DNA of 37,046 nucleotides from CAZXCQ01 sp964639275. Its GTDB lineage: Bacteria > Desulfobacterota > DSM-4660 > Desulfatiglandales > Desulfatiglandaceae. Under the pieces are notes generated by a model. It saw only the letters and a program-made list of their open reading frames with translations, did not search any database and was not told the origin of the DNA. Shown piece after piece: positions 1 to 8,399 of the stretch (position 1 is the first letter of the stretch; the number at the start of each line of letters is the position of its first letter). Location of the stretch: NCBI GenBank assembly GCA_964639275.1, contig CAZXCQ010000018.1, positions 1 through 37,046 on the forward strand, read 5' to 3'. The translations under genes and the position numbers were made by a program.

Positions 1-212
1 TGGGAGACCACATGCTGGTAAAGGCAATTGAAATCGTCATCCTGGCCGGGATAGGGAGTATCGGGGGGGTCCTGTGCGCCGGGCTGATTCTGGGGACGAT
101 AGACGCCACGTTACCCATTCTGATAAGCGGCAGTGCCACGGATGTCGTGGGTCTGGGTATCGTTATCGTTATCCTGCTCTTTAGACCCCAGGGGCTCTTT
201 GGCCACGAGTAA
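1..212 (+). CDS. livH: Branched-chain amino acid ABC transporter permease LivH, C-terminal part (5' end outside window)
   Basis: The frame is open from the left edge, so this is the last ~70 codons of a longer gene; the ATG at 12 is internal. The peptide has the typical LivH C-terminus: a GDHMLVKA-like start of the segment, a Gly-rich hydrophobic helix (GIGSIGGVLCAGLILG), a second hydrophobic helix, and the closing RPQGLFG motif. LivH is one of two inner-membrane permease subunits of LIV-type uptake systems. It lies directly upstream of livM, livG and livF in the canonical order. The substrate may be a branched-chain amino acid or another small amide or carboxylate; the periplasmic binding protein is not in the window. 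Confidence 0.93.
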   Translation, partial: GDHMLVKAIEIVILAGIGSIGGVLCAGLILGTIDATLPILISGSATDVVGLGIVIVILLFRPQGLFGHE

Positions 213-220
213 AGCATCTG

Positions 221-225
221 AAGGA
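221..225 (+). promoter_or_regulatory. Ribosome binding site that decides the livM start
   Basis: AAGGA lies 8 bases before the ATG at 234 but overlaps the ATG at 225, so initiation at 234 is preferred. Confidence 0.5.
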
Positions 226-233
226 TGTTTCTG

Positions 234-1196
234 ATGGCGCGAATCACGAGACTGACCAGGCCGATGGGTTATGCCATTTTTGTAATCCTTCTGTTCCTGG
301 TCCCGCTATTTGTCACAAAGCCTTATTATCTCCACATCTTTATCATTACCCTGTTGTACATCATCATTGTCAGCAGCCTGCGGACGATCGCACTTTCCGG
401 TCAGGTGTCTGTGGCCCATGCTGCCTTTATGGGTATTGGCGGTTACTTCTCCGGCGTGTTATCCAAAGAGCTGGGCCTGACACCCTGGCTCACCATACCG
501 CTCGGGGGTGTGGCGGCAATGGTGGTTGCCGTCTTGATTGGCTATCCCTTTACCCGGGTGCGGGCGATATATTTTTCTATGGTAAGCCTTTTTGGGGGAA
601 TCGCCATAGTCAACCTGATTAGAGTGGCGCAGAAATGGACCGGTGCCGCCGGCCTCGCCGGTATCCCTCCCCTGACCCCCATCCATATCCCCGGCCTGCT
701 CACCATAACGTTTCTTGGCCAAAAGGTAACATACTATTATTTTTCGCTATTGCTGACCCTGGTCAGCCTTCTGATTCTTTACAGGATTGAGCATTCCCGG
801 ATTGGCATGACCTGGAAGGCCATTGCGCAGTCCTATCTGGTGGCATCGAGTGTCGGTATCAATGAGGCCGGTTCCCGGGTTCTTGCCTTGGCTGTCGGGT
901 GTTTTTTTGCCGGGATAGCCGGTGCCAGCTATGCCCATTACAATCTGGTGTTGACGCCCAGCACCTTTGGTTTCCTCCCCAGCATATTCCTGGTCATGTA
1001 TATGCTGGTCGGTGGGCGCGACAGATTTAGCGGGCCGATTATTGGGACGGCGATTCTGGTCATGGTTCCCGAGCTCTTTCGTGGTCTCAAGGAGTTTGCC
1101 CCGCTTATCCTGGGGGCCATCATGGTGATTGTGGTCTTTCTGATGCCACGGGGCATTGCCGGTCTGCTCGATCAGATCAGGACTAGGTATGGATAA
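234..1196 (+). CDS. livM: Branched-chain amino acid ABC transporter permease LivM
   Basis: About 320 residues with roughly eight to ten hydrophobic segments. It carries the family region SLRTIALSGQVSVAHAAFMG near the N-terminus, the SYLVASSVGIN EAA-like loop in the middle that contacts the ATPases, and a C-terminal LVGGRDRFSGPIIG segment followed by MPRGIAGL. It is the second membrane subunit of the LIV-type importer. An upstream in-frame ATG at 225 is possible, but AAGGA at 221-225 is correctly spaced for 234. It starts 21 bases after livH and its end overlaps the start of livG by 8 bases, indicating a co-transcribed, translationally coupled operon. Confidence 0.95.
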   Translation: MARITRLTRPMGYAIFVILLFLVPLFVTKPYYLHIFIITLLYIIIVSSLRTIALSGQVSVAHAAFMGIGGYFSGVLSKELGLTPWLTIPLGGVAAMVVAVLIGYPFTRVRAIYFSMVSLFGGIAIVNLIRVAQKWTGAAGLAGIPPLTPIHIPGLLTITFLGQKVTYYYFSLLLTLVSLLILYRIEHSRIGMTWKAIAQSYLVASSVGINEAGSRVLALAVGCFFAGIAGASYAHYNLVLTPSTFGFLPSIFLVMYMLVGGRDRFSGPIIGTAILVMVPELFRGLKEFAPLILGAIMVIVVFLMPRGIAGLLDQIRTRYG

Positions 1197-1971
1197 GTCC
1201 GTAAACCCGCAAGTGATGGTTGAAACCAGGCGCCTGACAAAGCATTTTGGTGGATTGACCGCGGTCTCGGAACTGGACATGCACGTCAACCAGGGAGAGA
1301 TAGTCGGCCTGATCGGTCCCAATGGTGCCGGGAAAACGACCATTTTTAATCTCATGACCGGCTTTTTCCGACCGACAGCGGGAAAGGTCCTGTTTGAAGG
1401 CAGGGACATCACCGGCAAAAAACCCCATTCGATCGCCAGGATGGGGATTGGACGCACCTTTCAACTGGCCTCTCTTTTTGGTGATTTTACTGTACTGGAA
1501 AACGTGGTCGCGTCGTTTTATCTGTACCCGAAGTCCGGCTTCTGGGAGGCCATGTTCAATGTCTCCACATACCGCAAAAAAGAGGAGCATATCCTGGACC
1601 AGGCCAGGGAGATCCTGCGGTTTGTCGGCCTCGACAGGGTAGGGGATGAACTTGCCAGAAACCTCCCCCATGGCCACCAGAAGATATTGGGTGTGGCCAG
1701 GGCACTGGCAGTCAAACCAAAACTGTTGTTGCTGGATGAGCCAATCGCCGGGATGACGCATAACGAAATTGAATTTTCACTCGAGGCCTTTGAGAAGATG
1801 CGCTCAGAAGGGGTGACTATCCTGCTGGTTGAACACAACATGGAGATCATGGGTCTGTGTGACAGGATTATCGTGCTGAATTTTGGGCACAAGATTGCCG
1901 AAGGGTTGCCCCATGAGGTAAGGCAGAATCAGGAGGTCATTCAGGCCTACTTTGGGAGCGGGTATGCTTGA
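1189..1971 (+). CDS. livG: LIV-type ABC transporter ATP-binding protein LivG
   Basis: 260 residues. Walker A GPNGAGKTT is near residue 40, Walker B LLLLDEP near 180, and the switch region reads LVEHNMEIM. The insert after Walker A (GRTFQLASLFGDFTVLENV) is typical of the LivG branch. The signature motif reads LPHGHQ where LivG proteins usually have L-x-Y-G-Q-Q, a mild deviation. The ATG at 1189 is chosen because it overlaps the livM stop by 8 bases; a longer in-frame start at 1156 would run deep into livM. Cytoplasmic ATPase, expected to pair with LivF. Confidence 0.95.
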   Translation: MDKSVNPQVMVETRRLTKHFGGLTAVSELDMHVNQGEIVGLIGPNGAGKTTIFNLMTGFFRPTAGKVLFEGRDITGKKPHSIARMGIGRTFQLASLFGDFTVLENVVASFYLYPKSGFWEAMFNVSTYRKKEEHILDQAREILRFVGLDRVGDELARNLPHGHQKILGVARALAVKPKLLLLDEPIAGMTHNEIEFSLEAFEKMRSEGVTILLVEHNMEIMGLCDRIIVLNFGHKIAEGLPHEVRQNQEVIQAYFGSGYA

Positions 1972-2668
1972 GGTAAGAGACCTGACGGTCCACTACGGCA
2001 AAGCCATGGCCGTAGACAGGGTCTCCCTGGCGGTTGCTGATGGAGCCGTGGCGACCATCATCGGTGCCAACGGGGCCGGCAAAAGCACCATTTTGAAGGC
2101 CCTGTCCGGGTTGGTGCCGTTGACCTCCGGAGAGATATGGTTTCGCAGGAGGAGGATAGACCGAACCCCGGCCTTTGATATTGTGGGTCTCGGGCTGGTC
2201 CAGATCCCTGAAGGACGAAGGCTTTTCCCCTATCTCACCGTCTTGAACAATCTCAAACTCGGCGCCAGTCTACGCAAGGACAAGGAAGGCATAAAAAGGG
2301 ACATGGAAGAGCTGTTTGATCATTTTCCCATCCTGATGAAAAGGCGTGATCAAAAGGCCGGCACCATGAGCGGCGGCGAACAACAGATGCTGGCCATTGC
2401 ACGCAGCTTGATGGCAAGGCCAAGACTGCTGTTGATGGATGAACCTTCGTTGGGACTGGCCCCGATAATGGTCAATGGACTGGTTCCTGTAATCAAGAAT
2501 ATCCATCAAAGGGGTGTTGGTGTTCTCCTGGTCGAACAAAATGTCCCCCTGGCCCTCCAGGTGGCTGAGCGGGCCTATGCCCTGCAGGTTGGCAAAATCG
2601 TCCTGGAGGGGGATGTGCAAGAATTCAAAGAGAATGAAATCGTCAAGAGGGCGTACCTGGGGGGATAG
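1964..2668 (+). CDS. livF: LIV-type ABC transporter ATP-binding protein LivF
   Basis: 234 residues with Walker A GANGAGKST, a canonical signature MSGGEQQMLAIAR, Walker B LLLMDEPSLGLAP and the H-loop LLVEQN. The IPEGRRLFPYLTVLNNL segment is characteristic of LivF. The ATG at 1964 overlaps the livG stop by 8 bases and is preceded by GGGAG; a TTG at 1952 is a less likely start. It is the last gene of the livHMGF operon. A long palindrome follows at 2713 and may limit read-through. Confidence 0.95.
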   Translation: MLEVRDLTVHYGKAMAVDRVSLAVADGAVATIIGANGAGKSTILKALSGLVPLTSGEIWFRRRRIDRTPAFDIVGLGLVQIPEGRRLFPYLTVLNNLKLGASLRKDKEGIKRDMEELFDHFPILMKRRDQKAGTMSGGEQQMLAIARSLMARPRLLLMDEPSLGLAPIMVNGLVPVIKNIHQRGVGVLLVEQNVPLALQVAERAYALQVGKIVLEGDVQEFKENEIVKRAYLGG

Positions 2669-2712
2669 GAGTTCGGCGGGCATCCAGGAACACTGTGGAC
2701 GTGAAAATAATA

Positions 2713-2770
2713 CTGGATTCCGGCGAAAGCCATTCGGCTCCGAGCTCCTGGCCGAAGGGCCGGAATCCAG
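2713..2770. repeat. Long palindrome upstream of the GIY-YIG gene
   Basis: CTGGATTCCGGC (2713-2724) is the exact reverse complement of GCCGGAATCCAG (2759-2770), and an inner TTCGGC/GCCGAA pair extends the fold. No T-run follows, so it is not a classical terminator. It resembles the dispersed palindromes common between genes of Desulfobacterota. It ends 9 bases before the GIY-YIG start codon and so lies at the translation start region. Confidence 0.8.
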
Positions 2771-2779
2771 GAAGGCACA

Positions 2780-3070
2780 ATGAATAAGCAACCTGCGGTA
2801 TACATTCTGGCAAGCAAAAGAAACGGTCCCCTTTATATTGGTGTGACTTCAGATCTCGTTAAGAGGATTTGGGAGCATGAGTGCAATATGGTAAAAGGAT
2901 TTACCAAACGTTACGGTGTTCATCAGCTGGTTTGGTATGAATTGCACGAGAGTATGGAGTCGGCAATTGAGCGGGAGAGGCGATTAAAAGGGTGGAAGCG
3001 AAAGTGGAAACTGGAGTTGATTGAGAGCAAGAATCCCAATTGGGAGGATTTGTATCAGACGATCATTTGA
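2780..3070 (+). CDS. Small GIY-YIG domain protein (YhbQ/UPF0213-like)
   Basis: 96 residues. The nuclease core starts at once with AVYILAS and LYIGVTSDLVKRIWEH (the GIY and YIG strands as VYI and YIG), followed by the Arg of the first helix. The middle has LVWYELHESMESAIERERRLKGW with the conserved Glu, and the tail is N-P-x-W-x-D-L. This matches the short stand-alone GIY-YIG family, whose members are often annotated as endonucleases though most lack a known function. An AGGAAGG site precedes the ATG. The gene sits alone between livF and a convergent gene, bracketed by palindromes at 2713-2770 and 3080-3099. Confidence 0.93.
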   Translation: MNKQPAVYILASKRNGPLYIGVTSDLVKRIWEHECNMVKGFTKRYGVHQLVWYELHESMESAIERERRLKGWKRKWKLELIESKNPNWEDLYQTII

Positions 3071-3079
3071 CTGACTGGC

Positions 3080-3099
3080 TTCCGGGGTGAACCCCGGAA
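3080..3099. repeat. Short hairpin downstream of the GIY-YIG gene
   Basis: TTCCGGGG, a 4-base loop TGAA, then CCCCGGAA: a perfect 8-bp stem beginning 9 bases after the stop codon. It may fold in RNA and protect or terminate the transcript, but there is no following T-tract. Together with 2713-2770 it frames the GIY-YIG gene. Confidence 0.75.
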
Positions 3100-3168
3100 T
3101 GATACTTGTCTGGGTTAGCGGTTATGCCCTTGAGGGGGGAGGGTTAGGATGGGGGTAAAATACGGATG

Positions 3169-4023
3169 TCAATCGCCCAAGAAATCTAGTATGGTAGGCT
3201 CTTCTTTGTTCTTGTATTGATCAATCGCTTTATCGTGACAATAGTCGGTTAATACGTCCTTCACCTTGTTCATCGGCGTATTGGGATATATCTCTGACCA
3301 TGCCTCATCAAAGGAGGCTGTAACAAGTTGATTATGATCATCAAGTAACGTACTCGCCAAAATCCTGTATCTATTATTGGCCGCATCCAGCAGTACTGTC
3401 TCACGCAGCAGCACCGGGAGGGTTTCTATTTGGTATGAATTTTTGTATTGTACCGCTTTATCATAGGAAAGGACATTTATTACATTTGCCTTTGTGTATT
3501 TCTTTTGAGAACTGCACTCAATATTGCTTTTATCGACATAAACCCACCCCGACTGCTTGTCGTAATTGATGCAAAACAATTTGTTGTCTGAATCCAGTTT
3601 GTTTGCTGCTTGAACTAGGGTGTCGTATCTGGACTTAATCTCCTCATATTGCCCCTTTTCCAGGATGTTTGATATACGGTATTTCTTGTCATATACGACA
3701 ACTATTTCCCTCCTGTAGTCGCACAGCGTTGCCAGTTCATAGGGGAAGGCCCAGAGTTCCCAGAGACTGGCGGTGACGACATCGAGCAATAGATTGTATT
3801 CAAGGTTATCGTATTTTGGGACACATATGGAGAATGACTCGATATACTTATGCTCTCTTTTGATGGGCTCTCCGATTGCCTCTATCAATTCTTTCCGTGA
3901 TTCCCCTAGATGCAGCTTTGCATCAATGGCGTTCATCCTCTTATTTCTCCTATAAACGATAACGCTTGAACACCCCTGCAGTAAGAAAAAGGCGATGAGG
4001 ATGATCGATAAAAGTCGCTTCAT
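3169..4023 (-). CDS. Putative lipoprotein with a BamE/SmpA-like motif
   Basis: 284 residues from the preferred ATG. The N-terminus MKRLLSIILIAFFLLQGC is a lipoprotein signal with the lipobox LLQGC (Cys18). Residues ~37-53 (LHLGESRKELIEAIGEP) resemble the short G-x-S-x-x-E-h-x-x-x-h-G-x-P motif of small outer-membrane lipoproteins of the BamE/SmpA type; the rest is not recognised. A longer ORF begins at 4083, but its first 20 residues would hide the signal peptide, and AGGGG lies just before the ATG at 4023. It is downstream of the acyl-CoA synthetase on the same strand, 111 bases away. Function unknown. Confidence 0.75.
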   Translation of the reverse strand: MKRLLSIILIAFFLLQGCSSVIVYRRNKRMNAIDAKLHLGESRKELIEAIGEPIKREHKYIESFSICVPKYDNLEYNLLLDVVTASLWELWAFPYELATLCDYRREIVVVYDKKYRISNILEKGQYEEIKSRYDTLVQAANKLDSDNKLFCINYDKQSGWVYVDKSNIECSSQKKYTKANVINVLSYDKAVQYKNSYQIETLPVLLRETVLLDAANNRYRILASTLLDDHNQLVTASFDEAWSEIYPNTPMNKVKDVLTDYCHDKAIDQYKNKEEPTILDFLGD

Positions 4024-4134
4024 TTTATATCCCCTGGGCATCTCGGGCATCTTTTGACGGGGGTCCTGGGTTTCTCCTATCATTTTTTGACCTTTTTATC
4101 AAGGAGGGATTCTTGACGACGGCTATATGCCTGC

Positions 4135-5754
4135 TTATTGACATGTCACATCCCCGTATTTCTCCACCATCAATTCCTTGATCCGGTATTTCTGGATCTT
4201 CTCTGTTGTGGTCATTGGAAAGGATTCCACGATCTCAACAAAATCCGGCACCTTGTAATTGGCGAGGTTTTCTCTGCAAAACTGGATAATCTCTTCCGGG
4301 TCAGGGTGCTGCCCGGGGACAGGCATAATACAGGCGCAGATCTTTTCCCCCTGCCTCTGGTCCGGGACACCCACAACCGCCACATGCTGAATCCCATCCA
4401 GTAATGCGATCTGTTCCTCCACCTCGGCCGGGTAAACATTAAATCCGCCCCGAATAATCATCTCCTTTTTCCGACCGGCCACAATCAACCGACCGTCTTG
4501 ATCGAGCTTTCCCAGATCACTCGTATAGAAAAACCCTGCCGGGTCAAACGATGCCTTAGTGAGTTCTTCCTGTTTGTAGTACCCGGCGAATAGGTTCTCG
4601 CCCCGGATGGCGATTTCTCCCACAATTCCGACACCCACTTCATTTCTATCACGATCAACGATTTTGAGGTCCAATCCCCTGATCGGCCTGCCCGCGGTCT
4701 GTGATTTGATGTATTCATCATCCTCATAATCGGTGATTGTAATACAATCGGCCTCGCTCATCCCGTAGGCGGCGCTAATATTGCAGTGCATCTTTTGCAT
4801 GACCGCCCGGACGAGTTCAACCGGACATGACGCCCCCGACATATATCCGGTCCGGTTGGATGTGAGATCAAAATTGTCAAATTCCGGATGGGTCAGCATC
4901 AGGGTAAACATGGTTGGCACGCCATAGAGGACCGACACCTTTTCGGATTCCTGAAGCCTCAAGGCCTCTCGTGCCTCGAAATTCTCCATAATCACGATCT
5001 TTGAACGGCCCATGACCGCATTGGTATAGAGCACAAAAGAGGCAAAAATATGCGAACAGGGAAGCATCATCAGGTAAACGTCGTCCGGTCCGATGCGGAG
5101 CCGCTCACAAACCCGTGTGGAGTCCCATATGATGGAATGGTGCGTATGCATGACGCCCTTGGGTGTCCCTGTGCTCCCCGAGGTATAGAGAATGGAGCAG
5201 ACATCATCGGGTCGGGGGAGGTCGGCCAGAAGCGCGTCTTTATCGATGTCCTTGCCGAGTTCAACGACCTCGTCAAACGATCTGGCCCAATCCGGAATAT
5301 CTTTCCCTTTGATGATGATGGTCTCCATCTCGGGCAGTTCTTTTCGAACGCCTTCGAGGATTTCAACAAAGCGGGTCCCCCTGTATTCATCGACGCAGAA
5401 CAAAAACCGGGCACCGGCATGTTTCATCATATAGGTGATTTCAAATTTTCGATACCGGGTGGAAAGCGATACAAAAACCCCCCCGACATAGAGTATCCCC
5501 TGCTGAACATAAAAAAACTCAGGACAATTGGGAAAAAGGACGCCCACGCGATCACCCTTTTTTATCCCCAGCCGTTTAAGGGCCATCCCCATCTGGTGTA
5601 TATTGTCCCGGAACCCGGCGTAGGTAATTCTCTGGTTCTCTAAGACCAGGGCCTCTTTATCCGGAACATCCTTGGCCAGTTTATCCATCATCTGCCCAAA
5701 GGTCAGTCCGAGAAATTCATCAAATCCCGTCTTGTCATCGCACCCGGTGTTCAT
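4135..5754 (-). CDS. Acyl-CoA synthetase (AMP-forming, ANL superfamily)
   Basis: 539 residues, full length for the family. Motifs in order: the phosphate-binding loop YTSGSTGTPKG (~190-200), the AMP-binding motif YGMSEADC (in place of Y-G-x-T-E), the TSDLG hinge region, the GRKKEMIIRGGFNVYPAEVEE linker, and the C-terminal catalytic lysine in TTTEKIQK (the usual Gly before Lys is Glu here). It activates a carboxylic acid to its CoA thioester through an acyl-adenylate. A GAGGGGG site precedes the ATG. Its neighbour upstream on the same strand is an acyl-CoA dehydrogenase, consistent with uptake and beta-oxidation of a fatty or branched acid. The substrate cannot be told from sequence. Confidence 0.93.
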   Translation of the reverse strand: MNTGCDDKTGFDEFLGLTFGQMMDKLAKDVPDKEALVLENQRITYAGFRDNIHQMGMALKRLGIKKGDRVGVLFPNCPEFFYVQQGILYVGGVFVSLSTRYRKFEITYMMKHAGARFLFCVDEYRGTRFVEILEGVRKELPEMETIIIKGKDIPDWARSFDEVVELGKDIDKDALLADLPRPDDVCSILYTSGSTGTPKGVMHTHHSIIWDSTRVCERLRIGPDDVYLMMLPCSHIFASFVLYTNAVMGRSKIVIMENFEAREALRLQESEKVSVLYGVPTMFTLMLTHPEFDNFDLTSNRTGYMSGASCPVELVRAVMQKMHCNISAAYGMSEADCITITDYEDDEYIKSQTAGRPIRGLDLKIVDRDRNEVGVGIVGEIAIRGENLFAGYYKQEELTKASFDPAGFFYTSDLGKLDQDGRLIVAGRKKEMIIRGGFNVYPAEVEEQIALLDGIQHVAVVGVPDQRQGEKICACIMPVPGQHPDPEEIIQFCRENLANYKVPDFVEIVESFPMTTTEKIQKYRIKELMVEKYGDVTCQ

Positions 5755-5787
5755 GGTGCCCCCTCTTCCAAGGAATCATCGGGTTTG

Positions 5788-5878
5788 CATCAATTTAGCC
5801 TTCTTCAAACCGAACACTTGTACAGGAGAATGGGGATTCGGAATCCCCATTCTCCGGGTTTCAAAGGGATAAAGTGTT
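5788..5878. repeat. Dispersed repeat copy A, head-to-head form with a 15-bp palindrome
   Basis: GGAGAATGGGGATTC (5825-5839) and GAATCCCCATTCTCC (5841-5855) are exact reverse complements around one base. The flanks (TTCAAACC on the left, GGTTTCAAA on the right) are also related, so the unit looks like one half-repeat fused to its reverse complement. Related sequences occur at 18599-18680, 25774-25898 and 25967-26050. It occupies most of the 135-base gap between the acyl-CoA dehydrogenase and synthetase genes and could form a strong hairpin in that transcript. Confidence 0.75.
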
Positions 5879-5889
5879 ACATCGGGGTC

Positions 5890-7059
5890 TTATATCTCTG
5901 CCCCCAGGTGAAACGGGTATCCTTTTCTCTTGATGGATCTTCCGATAACGACGCGTTGTATCTGATTGGTTCCCTCATATATCTGTGTTACCTTGGCATC
6001 CCGCATCATTCTTTCCACAGGATGGTCTTTCATGCAGCCATATCCTCCCAGAATCTGGACCGCGTCAGTCGTCACTCGCATGGCCACGTCCGTACACATT
6101 AATTTGCTCATTGCCGAATATGGGGTTATGTTTTCAAACCCCACATCGTAAAGCCTCGTGGTCTTGTAAAGTAGCGCCCTCGCCGCTTCAATCTGGGTCG
6201 CCATATCGGCGATGAGGAACTGGAGTCCCTGAAAATCAAATATGGATTTTCCAAACTGCTCGCGGCCCTCGGCGTACTTGACGGCATATTCCAGCGCCGC
6301 TTCGGCGATTCCCAATCCTTGCGCCGCAATCGTGGGCCGTGATGCATCCAGTGTCTTCATCAGGAGCAGAAAACCCCTGTTTTCCTCACCGATCCGGTAT
6401 CTCCCGGGGACAGAAACGTCCTCCAATATGAGGTCTGCTGTTGGCGAGGCCCTCAGTCCTAGTTTGTTTTCCTTTTTTCCTATTTCCAACCCCGGGGAAT
6501 CCGCGCTAACCAGAAATGCACTCATCCCTTTGTGACGCGCCTCAGGGTCGGTTAGTGCAAAGACAACATAATAGTTGGAGATACCCGCATTGGTTATAAA
6601 TGTCTTGCGTCCCTTGACCACATAGTCTTCCCCTTCTCGAACAGCCCGCGTGCTGATGGATGCTGTATCGGAGCCTGCCTGGGGCTCTGTTATGGCAAAA
6701 CCGATCGAGAACCCATTATTCACGACCATGGAAAAAACCTCTTTCTTGAGACTCCGGTCATGACATAACAGGATCGGTCGTAACCCCGTAGCATTGTCCT
6801 GGATGACAACCCCGATGGAGGCATCCACCCTGGAAATCTCTTCGATAACCAGGCAAAAGCCGGTTAAGTCTAGCCCCATACCGCCATATTCCGCCGGCAC
6901 GATCGCCGAATAGAGACCCAACCCGGCCAATTTCTCCTTTAGTTCGAGCCTGAAACGCTGAGTCTCATCCATTTCATGGCTCAAAGGGGCGATTTCTTTG
7001 AGCATAAATTTCCTGATCGTATCGCGCATGATCTTTTGATCGCCTGTCAGCGCTGTCAT
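5890..7059 (-). CDS. Acyl-CoA dehydrogenase
   Basis: 389 residues, the standard length. It carries the FAD/substrate-binding motif FAITEPQAGSD, the KTFITNAG segment, the REQFGKSI-FDFQ region of the C-terminal helical domain, and the closing QILGGYG...YEGTNQIQRVVIGR, in which the Glu of YEGT is the expected catalytic base. It uses FAD to introduce a 2,3-double bond into acyl-CoA and passes electrons to ETF. The ATG at 7059 is chosen because GAGGAGG lies at ideal distance; an in-frame TTG at 7074 would contain that Shine-Dalgarno sequence. Same strand as the acyl-CoA synthetase; a functional pair is likely. Confidence 0.96.
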   Translation of the reverse strand: MTALTGDQKIMRDTIRKFMLKEIAPLSHEMDETQRFRLELKEKLAGLGLYSAIVPAEYGGMGLDLTGFCLVIEEISRVDASIGVVIQDNATGLRPILLCHDRSLKKEVFSMVVNNGFSIGFAITEPQAGSDTASISTRAVREGEDYVVKGRKTFITNAGISNYYVVFALTDPEARHKGMSAFLVSADSPGLEIGKKENKLGLRASPTADLILEDVSVPGRYRIGEENRGFLLLMKTLDASRPTIAAQGLGIAEAALEYAVKYAEGREQFGKSIFDFQGLQFLIADMATQIEAARALLYKTTRLYDVGFENITPYSAMSKLMCTDVAMRVTTDAVQILGGYGCMKDHPVERMMRDAKVTQIYEGTNQIQRVVIGRSIKRKGYPFHLGAEI

Positions 7060-7354
7060 CAGATTCCTCCTCAAACCTTCTCGCAGGACGGTATTGTTTC
7101 AGCTCTGCTTGGATTCGGGATTATAGGGGCATATGATACTTCTATGTCTCCAGTTCAATTGCAATCAAGAGCATTGCCCAATAAAGACCGTTCAAGCTAC
7201 CCTTTTCAGGGGTGGTGGTTGACTTAAAAATATAAAATGTCGGAGAATTTTGATATTCTTTGTTGGAACGAAAATCAAGGATATTTTGTGACTTTTCAAA
7301 AACCCGGAGGGGGTAAGGGAGTGAAATGTTTTGATTTCGGAAAGGAGGCTTCAT
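7060..7354. other. Intergenic region between divergent acyl-CoA dehydrogenase and mscS genes
   Basis: 295 bases, AT-rich in the middle (7225-7275). It must hold the promoters of both divergent genes, but I see no hexamer pair close enough to consensus to call. AAAGGAGG at 7341-7348 is the mscS ribosome binding site. Confidence 0.5.
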
Positions 7355-8170
7355 ATGGATACCGTCTCTTCAGGTGTGAGCAACTATGTAGACCAGATTA
7401 GCAAAATCGGGGTAGAGTTGGGTCCCATGGTGGTGAAGGGCATGATCCTGTTGGTCATCGTCCTGATCCTGGTGAAATATCTGGGGCGGTTTGTGGCTGT
7501 GCTCCTTGTCAAAGTCGGGATGCACGAGCGAAAGGCCGCCTATTCAGTCACTGGTCTGCACATCCTGGTGCTCTTGATAGGGGCCCTGGTGATTTTGAAT
7601 CTGATTGGATTTCCGGGGGCTCTCCTCTTCAGGGTGATCATGGTCATTGTCATGGCGGGGGTCGCGGCCTATGTCATCGGCAAACCCTACATTCCCCGGC
7701 TTCCCTTCAAGAAAGGAGATGTTATCCGGGTGGGGGCGGCCATGGGAACCGTCGACCTGATCAGTGTTATGCACACGAGGGTTCGAACCTTTGATGGCAA
7801 GGTGATCTATATTCCCAACCATAAGGTCCTGAACGACCAGGTGACCAATTCCAGCGTCAGACCCAGCCGACGCCTGGATGTCGATTTCTTTATCCCCTAT
7901 GATCAGGATGTGGATAAGGTGAAGGCCATTGTGGGTGAAATCCTGAACCGGAATGAAATCGTCCTGGAAAAGCCTGCCCCCAGGGTTGTTATCGAAAAAT
8001 TTTCACCGGGTTATATGGAGATGAAGGCCCGGTTCTGGGTTGAGAGAAGGCATGTCCTTACCGGCCGCTGGGGCTTGAACGAAGAGATTAAGTCGAGGTT
8101 TGATCAAGGAGGGATCAAAATGGCATCCCCCCGGTTGGAGATCACCAAGGAATCGAATTTGGATTGTTGA
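7355..8170 (+). CDS. MscS-family small-conductance mechanosensitive channel
   Basis: 271 residues. There are three hydrophobic helices (~24-44, 65-83, 88-108), the third being the Gly/Ala-rich pore helix type. The soluble beta-domain follows, with KKGDVIRVG, GTVDLISVMHTRVRTFDG and VIYIPNHKVLNDQVTNSS, which is the core MscS signature, and then the C-terminal alpha/beta domain. It opens under membrane tension to release solutes during osmotic down-shock. The ATG at 7355 is preceded by AAAGGAGG with 6-base spacing; an in-frame TTG at 7331 has no such site. Confidence 0.94.
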   Translation: MDTVSSGVSNYVDQISKIGVELGPMVVKGMILLVIVLILVKYLGRFVAVLLVKVGMHERKAAYSVTGLHILVLLIGALVILNLIGFPGALLFRVIMVIVMAGVAAYVIGKPYIPRLPFKKGDVIRVGAAMGTVDLISVMHTRVRTFDGKVIYIPNHKVLNDQVTNSSVRPSRRLDVDFFIPYDQDVDKVKAIVGEILNRNEIVLEKPAPRVVIEKFSPGYMEMKARFWVERRHVLTGRWGLNEEIKSRFDQGGIKMASPRLEITKESNLDC

Positions 8171-8298
8171 CTGGCGATCCCGTTTTCCACCGCTTCCCGG
8201 GCATATCCGAAGACCTCGATGCCGACCCTGTTGGCCTATTTCTCTGGGGCGGCTTTGCCGTGAGATTTTGACTTTTTACGACTGAGCCAATATTGTAA

Positions 8299-8326
8299 TT
8301 GACAACAAAAAGGTTCTCCCTATAGA
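8299..8326 (+). promoter_or_regulatory. Sigma-70-like promoter upstream of the lipoprotein gene
   Basis: TTGACA (8299-8304), a 16-base spacer, then TATAGA (8321-8326), about 75 bases before the start codon at 8400. The -35 is perfect and the -10 matches four of six bases. Confidence 0.55.
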
Positions 8327-8399
8327 ATGCGGTAACTTTTGAGGGCGGGGTAAACATCTGGTCGCGTCTGTGCAATCAAATAGCAAGGAGGGAGAAGGT

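Noticed and set aside
1660..1710. Degenerate ABC signature in LivG (LPHGHQ) as a sign of inactivity
   Set aside because: LivG proteins commonly lack the canonical Ser of LSGGQ; Walker A, Walker B and the H-loop are intact, so the gene looks functional.
7060..7354. Several AT-rich stretches as promoters for the divergent acyl-CoA dehydrogenase and mscS genes
   Set aside because: No hexamer pair with acceptable spacing and match was found; promoters must exist but cannot be placed.
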